Below, in pieces: positions 3,701 to 6,359 of a stretch of DNA of 6,359 bases. Source of the stretch: an uncultured Porphyromonadaceae bacterium (GTDB lineage Bacteria > Bacteroidota > Bacteroidia > Bacteroidales > Paludibacteraceae); assembly GCA_937898265.1 (NCBI GenBank), contig CALEJM010000020.1, positions 1-6,359 on the forward strand. Direction: 5' to 3'. Positions within the stretch are counted from its first letter, which is position 1, and every line of letters begins with the position of its first letter. The translations under genes and the position numbers were made by a program. The notes under the pieces are model-generated. The model saw nothing but the letters and a program-made list of their open reading frames with translations. It was not told the origin of the DNA and did not search any database.

Positions 3701-6359
3701 GTCTTCATCCGCATCAAACTGGCCGACAACTACTACACCGATTGGGTGATGCAAGAGCTTGTCACCGTGCGTCAAGCCGTCACTCTCCCTGTTATAGAAG
3801 AGTTTGAAAATAGCTCTGCTGTTGCTGCTAAATGGGGTCTCAACACCTACACAGGCACCAACGGTTGGTTTGTAGGCACAGCAGCCAAATCGGAAGGCAA
3901 CCAAGGTCTCTACATCTCCAATAACAATGGTGTCAGCAACCACTATAGCAGCACCACCACCAATGCTACTGCCATCCTCGATGTCCAGATGTCTAACGGT
4001 ACCTACAATGTAGAATATGCATGGCGTTGTAAAGGTGAAATCTACTCTTCAGGAACCAATGCCTACGACTACTTCCGTGTCTACCTTGCTCCTTCAACTG
4101 TTTCCGATGCTACCCTCCAATCTTTCTATGGTGCTTCCACACTCCCAACTGGCTGCATCCCATTGGATAATGGCAGTTTCCTCAACTCCACCATCGATAC
4201 TCTTTGGCACAAATACACCGGTTCTGTCGATATCGCCACTGCCGGTACCTACAAACTCGTTATTCTCTGGCACAACGATGCCTCAGTCTGCAACGATCCT
4301 CCAGTAGCTATCGACCACCTCTTCCTCGGCAACACCGTGGCAAGAACCATCAACGACTCTCCCTGCCGCAACGTACCATATACTAAATATGGATTCAACG
4401 TCACCACCGATGAGATTCAGACCGGTGCGATGGCTGTTCGTACCCATCGCAGCAACGACACCGTCTATACGCTCTATCTCACCCTCGTCGACGTGAAGAG
4501 AACCAACGTGTATGCCAACGTTTGTCAGACCGACCTGCCTTACATTTGGAAAGGTATGTCAATGACCGAGACTGGCAACTTCAATGCTTATCTCACGGCT
4601 GCCAACGGTTGCGACTCTATCGTTACCTTGCACCTCACCGTCAACCCTAACACCAAAGACACCGTTTATGTCTCCGTCACCACTGCCGACCTCCCTTACA
4701 CTTGGCGAGGTCAGACCTACAATGCTGCAGGCACCTACACTGTCACCGAGCCTGGTGTCGTAACTCCTTGTCCGAATTACCATACCTTGGTATTGACCAT
4801 CACCGATCTCCCGGTTCGTTCTCTCCCTTATATCTCCGATTTTGAGAACACCGTGCTTGATGCCGACTGGTTCTTCTACAACAACTCAACCTCACCTAAC
4901 CGAAGCGAGTGGCATATCGGTTCCGCAGTCAACAATGGTGGCAACCGTTCGCTCTATATCTCCAACGACGGTGGCTTGACCCATACCTACGACGAAGCCT
5001 CAACCACCATTACCATGGCAGTCTTCCCAGCTCATGCAGCAGCAGGCAACTATGCCATCAGTTACGACTGGCTGGGCCTCGGCGAGTCTTTCTACGACTA
5101 CATGCGTGTCTATGTTGTTCGTGCGTCCGACTTCAATGCCTCAACACTCTTCGGCAGTGTCAACTACCAATCTCTGCCAAGCTACACCATTCCTGTGGAC
5201 AACAGATACCTCAATGGCCATAACACCTGGCAGCATGAAGCAACTATCGTCAACCTCCCAACCACCGACGACTACTACGTTGTCTTCCACTGGCAAAACG
5301 ACGACGACACCTACAACGATCCACCTGTTGCTATCGACAACTTCAGATTTACCGCACCGATATATTCTACAGTGGGTGTTACCCATTGTAACGACGAAGA
5401 ATTCAATCGCTTCGGCCTCCATCTGAGTGTTGAAGACTTGGCATCTCTCACGGGTGAGAATTACATGACTTCCACTTCCAACGATACTATATATCGTGTG
5501 TATCTTACCGTTGTGGAAGCTAAGACTACCAACCTTACTCAGACTGTCTGCTCTTCAGATCTTCCATTCTCTTGGAATGGTCAGACCATCACGGCTGCAG
5601 GTACCTACACCCACAACGACTTGACAGTCTACGGTTGCGACTCTATCGTGACACTCACCGTCAATGTCAACCCTGTCAAAGCCTCCAGCGAGACTATGAC
5701 ATTCTGTTCTTCCGAGTTGCCTTACTCATGGCATGATTATATCATCACTGCTGAAGGCACCTACACCTACACCACTACGGCTGCCAACGGCTGCGACTCT
5801 GTTGTGACACTCACTGTCAACGTCTTCCCTTCTTATTCAAACACATGGAATGTCACACGTTGCTCCAACGAATTGCCATACATCTGGCATGGCAAAACCT
5901 ACAATGCCACCAGTACCGACATCTGGACCAGCACCACTGCCAACGGCTGCGACTCTGTTGAGACACTCAACTTCACCGTCTTGCCATCTACCGTCGACAC
6001 CGTGCATATCAACCTCAACTATGGTGATTCAGTGCTCATCAACGGCATCTACTATCATGCTACAGGCACTCAGATGGTCAACTACATCAACGCTTCTGGC
6101 TGCGACTCTGTGGTCTACTACAAACTCCGCACCGTTCCTGCCAACCAGGTAACCTTGCCTTATGTTGAGAACTTCGAGAATACTCAAAATGGCGACTGGG
6201 CTGTTGTCTCAACCTCTACTGCTGCAGCTGCTTCCAAATGGTATGTTGGTACTGCTGTCAACAACGGTGGAACACACTCTCTCTACGTCTCCAACGACAA
6301 TGGTGTAAGCAATGCCTACACCTCTGGTGGCTATCGTTCGTCTGCCGTTCGTTATGTTC
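710..6359 (+). CDS. Giant secreted multidomain repeat protein, adhesin-like, probable type IX secretion cargo (3' end off window)
   Basis: The frame from ATG 710 stays open to the last base: 1883 complete codons plus one base, with no stop. Start choice: ATG 710 gives a type I signal peptide (KK, then hydrophobic residues 4-18, cleavage likely after A20 in TMSA|QTP, with Gln at +1 as is common in Bacteroidota). Order of parts by residue: four R repeats, about 46-756; J0 cleaved-adhesin/MAM-like jelly roll, 763-924; fibronectin III-like domain, 928-1023; J1 1026-1207; Gx1 1208-1263; G2 1264-1314; G3 1315-1366; J2 1372-1548; Gx2 1549-1605; G5-G8 1606-1812; J3 from 1815 to the edge. I see no protease, glycosidase or other catalytic motif. 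The many beta-rich, Asn/Thr/Tyr-rich modules fit an extracellular adhesin or binding scaffold of the kind exported by the type IX system (compare the haemagglutinin regions of Porphyromonas); the C-terminal sorting domain that would prove this is not in the window. The exact ligand is unknown. The gene has its own promoter and appears monocistronic at its 5' end. Confidence 0.93.
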   Translation, partial: MKKAFLLFVLAMVTMCTMSAQTPVDGKPFLSTIDTIVSGLPFPTHWSYGMSQQIYTANELDLPKSRLTKLRFYRFGSISSAITGQIEVYIGHTTKSSFTSASDYIAPNGLTKVYDGSVTWPLSSNLEITFQTPFIYDGESNLVLYVRNKTGSYNTNTIPSYYASKSRSTSCVLSYCDNGAVYPNPSLNPNGTNRLLENNRSVIAFTYEPFTPTVAHYDDETAINPVYTIDNATTLFTASKNYSWIEQIYTSTEMGGSRELNAVAFRHSSGSGTRRLEIYLGHTSLDKSSLTSYSWVPLDTMTLVFSGNVTVRSSDDWVRIDFDRIFHYNAQGGDNLVIAVRDVTGVANSNDHCTFYYDELNGVYVGAEDNTPMGYGNRPKYTSTLRAYSVNARLLTRFYTPGYQVGAATSNDTRPINPYYKYSCAQSIYTASEIGGAGFLRGISLMTASNFADNRNVEIYVGHTDLNSYSSVTPIPLENMVKVYGGITNFEGNARYTYFPFNQPFLYNGRQNLVVYVYDKTGVYDNNQRPTFAVEPTTTCRCIYDRADTRTCEPANWAMQTSNSRPVVLFDIKRGGVEIGSCAVSNRPGEPINDDYKYTVTQIIYTKEELGQQPVILNNIAFHQLSGNVTRSGYIYLSETDKSTFANNADWDPIDNYGKAHVGTFSFNKNDDWATVNFLYPFTYSGKKNLCVTILDYTNSANPGVDIYTPYFCEEAVAGKVLRAYCDTVQINPQNANRYASPAILPYRPIAKFGMSPVSACDLVITPNEPYSEDFQSGLIPSCWQVGSYQGGSAPGISNTTLPSDSATNYSLTLRGNDKYASTPLVLNPVKDTRLSFRVWKSNGNPNDLIVGVSEVQALSSSSAVSYRFVPLDTISDAANGQWTSYNLQLYNGGPQGNRYISFVTKGTSTTADYHIDDILIEESEIVLPEFTSLYSIETGGSVRAVVNVDTHGKASKYELRLCNTPNANDYFWVNSNLTPNYIVRPSANLNFNTKYYVFIRIKLADNYYTDWVMQELVTVRQAVTLPVIEEFENSSAVAAKWGLNTYTGTNGWFVGTAAKSEGNQGLYISNNNGVSNHYSSTTTNATAILDVQMSNGTYNVEYAWRCKGEIYSSGTNAYDYFRVYLAPSTVSDATLQSFYGASTLPTGCIPLDNGSFLNSTIDTLWHKYTGSVDIATAGTYKLVILWHNDASVCNDPPVAIDHLFLGNTVARTINDSPCRNVPYTKYGFNVTTDEIQTGAMAVRTHRSNDTVYTLYLTLVDVKRTNVYANVCQTDLPYIWKGMSMTETGNFNAYLTAANGCDSIVTLHLTVNPNTKDTVYVSVTTADLPYTWRGQTYNAAGTYTVTEPGVVTPCPNYHTLVLTITDLPVRSLPYISDFENTVLDADWFFYNNSTSPNRSEWHIGSAVNNGGNRSLYISNDGGLTHTYDEASTTITMAVFPAHAAAGNYAISYDWLGLGESFYDYMRVYVVRASDFNASTLFGSVNYQSLPSYTIPVDNRYLNGHNTWQHEATIVNLPTTDDYYVVFHWQNDDDTYNDPPVAIDNFRFTAPIYSTVGVTHCNDEEFNRFGLHLSVEDLASLTGENYMTSTSNDTIYRVYLTVVEAKTTNLTQTVCSSDLPFSWNGQTITAAGTYTHNDLTVYGCDSIVTLTVNVNPVKASSETMTFCSSELPYSWHDYIITAEGTYTYTTTAANGCDSVVTLTVNVFPSYSNTWNVTRCSNELPYIWHGKTYNATSTDIWTSTTANGCDSVETLNFTVLPSTVDTVHINLNYGDSVLINGIYYHATGTQMVNYINASGCDSVVYYKLRTVPANQVTLPYVENFENTQNGDWAVVSTSTAAAASKWYVGTAVNNGGTHSLYVSNDNGVSNAYTSGGYRSSAVRYV
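845..2977 (+). repeat. Four tandem divergent protein repeats of about 180 residues (R1-R4)
   Basis: R1 is about residues 46-210, R2 223-389, R3 415-572 and R4 591-756. Each has the same order of motifs: an aromatic approach (YGMSQQ, YSWIEQ, YSCAQS, YTVTQI), then IYT..E(L/M/I) beginning at I54, I248, I428 and I604 (spacing 194, 180, 176). Next come L..(I/V)(S/A)F-like strands, then (I/V)Y(I/L/V)(G/S)(H/E)T followed by a Ser/Thr stretch (IYLGHTSLDKSS in R2, IYVGHTDLNSYS in R3), (V/F)(Y/F).G.V or a close variant, a PF.Y(D/N/S)G segment (HYNAQGG in R2) and NL(V/C)(V/I/L).(V/I).(D/N).T. The repeats are seen directly. Similar segments recur in large Bacteroidales secreted proteins, but I cannot give a firm family name. 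They are probably beta-sandwich modules. DNA identity between copies is low, so the duplications are old. Confidence 0.85.
2996..3481 (+). other. J0: cleaved-adhesin/MAM-like jelly-roll domain
   Basis: Residues about 763-924. It opens with YSEDFQSGLIPSCW (from Y771), the E-(D/x)-F...G..P..W start shared by cleaved-adhesin and choice-of-anchor J type domains of Bacteroidota. It continues with SLTLRG and STPLVL...RLSFRVW strands and ends with YHIDDILIEE (H915-E923), the characteristic (I/V)DD(I/V) closing strand. These domains bind ligands such as carbohydrate or protein in known adhesins; the ligand here is unknown. J0 differs from J1-J3, which lack the IPSCW element and end in PPVAID(N/H) instead. 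Confidence 0.7.
3491..3778 (+). other. Fibronectin type III-like domain
   Basis: Residues about 928-1023, between J0 and J1. YELRL (near 950) and NTKYYVFIRIKLADNYYTDW resemble the C and F strands of Fn3 domains (x-Y-x-V/L-x-V and the L-x-P-x-T-x-Y-x-V-x-V type segment). Proline-rich entry LPEF follows directly on the J0 closing strand. Such domains are spacers in large surface proteins. It is called from pattern only. Confidence 0.55.
3785..4330 (+). repeat. J1: jelly-roll domain, first copy of the J-type repeat
   Basis: Residues about 1026-1207. Opens LPVIEEFEN, then W.VGTA..., GLYISNNNGVSNHY, EYAWRCKGE, YDYFRVYLAP, and closes with W-H-N-D...NDPPVAIDHLFLG (W1187-G1207). It aligns along its length with J2 and, as far as the window allows, J3. 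It has three cysteines (C1107, C1149, C1194), whereas J2 has none. It resembles the choice-of-anchor J/MAM-like class found in type IX cargo proteins. Confidence 0.75.
4331..4807 (+). repeat. G block 1: Gx1, G2 and G3 short repeats
   Basis: Three repeats of about 52 residues. Gx1 (1208-1263) has C1219, VPYTKYGF and SNDTVYTLYLTLV; the second cysteine is replaced by N1249. G2 (1264-1314) is canonical: C1272..DLPY.W.G ... NGCDSIVTLHLTV with C1301, 29 residues apart. G3 (1315-1366) has T1324 in place of cysteine 1, keeps DLPY.W.G, and has C1354 in a PCPNYHTLVLTI variant of the motif. The NGCDSIVTL repeat is widespread in large Bacteroidota surface proteins, where it is probably a small beta-rich stalk module. 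Confidence 0.85.
4823..5353 (+). repeat. J2: jelly-roll domain, second copy of the J-type repeat
   Basis: Residues about 1372-1548. Opens LPYISDFEN (from L1372), then W.IGSAVNNGG, SLYISNDGG, YAISYDWLGLGES, YDYMRVYVV, and closes with W-Q-N-D-D-D...NDPPVAIDNFRF (W1528-F1547). It has no cysteine. The shared W.(V/I)G(T/S)AVNNGG and SLY(I/V)SND segments make it closer to J3 than to J1. It is followed, as J1 is, by a Gx repeat. Confidence 0.8.
5354..6145 (+). repeat. G block 2: Gx2, G5, G6, G7 and G8 short repeats
   Basis: Gx2 (1549-1605) has C1560 and SNDTIYRVYLTVVEAK, with N1591 in place of cysteine 2. Three canonical repeats follow in exact 52-residue (156-nt) register: G5 with C1614/C1643, G6 with C1666/C1695 and G7 with C1718/C1747, each pair 29 apart. 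G8 (1762-1812) has L1769 where cysteine 1 should be, and keeps C1798 in SGCDSVVYY. The motif is CS(S/N)(D/E)LP(Y/F).W ... G.Y or similar ... GCDS(I/V)(V/E)TL. This block has one Gx and four G repeats against one Gx and two G in block 1, so copy number varies within the gene. Confidence 0.9.
5781..5960 (+). repeat. 24-nt identical direct repeat in G6 and G7
   Basis: Positions 5781-5804 and 5937-5960 are identical over 24 nt (starting CTGCCAACGGCTGCGACTCT) and exactly 156 nt apart, one protein repeat. They encode the core of the A-N-G-C-D-S motif. G2 carries the first 20 nt at 4599-4618 with one change (T for C). Flanking DNA is much less similar. Confidence 0.9.
6152..6359 (+). repeat. J3: start of a third J-type jelly-roll domain, cut by the window edge
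   Basis: Residues 1815-1883 (edge). TLPYVENFEN, then W.VGTAVNNGG, SLYVSNDNGVSNAY, matching J2 and J1 in order and spacing. Only about 70 of an expected 180 residues are in view. Its presence predicts that another Gx/G block follows downstream. Confidence 0.85.

Noticed and set aside
710..6359. New defence system, CRISPR array or mobile element
   Set aside because: The direct repeats here are in-frame protein repeats with divergent DNA. There are no short identical repeats with unique spacers, no transposase and no terminal inverted repeats.

Overview
The window looks like a chromosomal segment from a Bacteroidota member, most likely Bacteroidales. The signs are a Bacteroidota-type promoter (TAnnTTTG -7 box), A-rich start regions without a clear Shine-Dalgarno, a zinc-ligand-free type B ribosomal protein L31, and a very large secreted mosaic protein built from repeat families typical of this phylum. 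The species cannot be told from the sequence.

Layout, all on the + strand: (1) 1-54, the 3' part of a tRNA-Ser(TGA) whose 5' half lies outside the window; (2) 93-350, rpmE2 (L31 type B), followed by a strong intrinsic terminator at 371-405; (3) 406-709, an intergenic region with one good Bacteroidota promoter (434-467) and a leader of about 235 nt; (4) 710 to the window edge, one uninterrupted reading frame of 1883 codons with no stop. It fills almost 90% of the window, and its C-terminus is not seen.

The large protein has a type I signal peptide (cleavage predicted after A20). Next come four divergent tandem repeats of about 180 residues (R1-R4), a cleaved-adhesin/MAM-like jelly roll (J0), and a fibronectin III-like domain. 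After these a composite unit recurs: a jelly-roll domain (J), then one distinct short repeat (Gx), then a variable number of about 52-residue repeats (G) with the motif C..(D/E)LP(Y/F).W ... GCDS(I/V). Unit 1 is J1-Gx-G-G, unit 2 is J2-Gx-G-G-G-G, and unit 3 starts with J3 and runs off the window. The architecture is that of a cell-surface or secreted adhesin-like protein. Export by the type IX secretion system is likely, but the C-terminal sorting domain that would show it is off the window.

The most interesting signal is the cysteine pattern in the G blocks. The first repeat of each block keeps only the first cysteine, the last keeps only the second, and the middle repeats keep both. This is what would be expected if cysteine 1 of each repeat bonds to cysteine 2 of the next repeat, giving an inter-repeat disulfide ladder with capped ends. 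The D-(S/T)-(I/V) tripeptide beside cysteine 2 is kept in seven of the eight repeats and matches the known Bacteroides O-glycosylation sequon. I see no mobile element, CRISPR array, defence system or metabolic operon.
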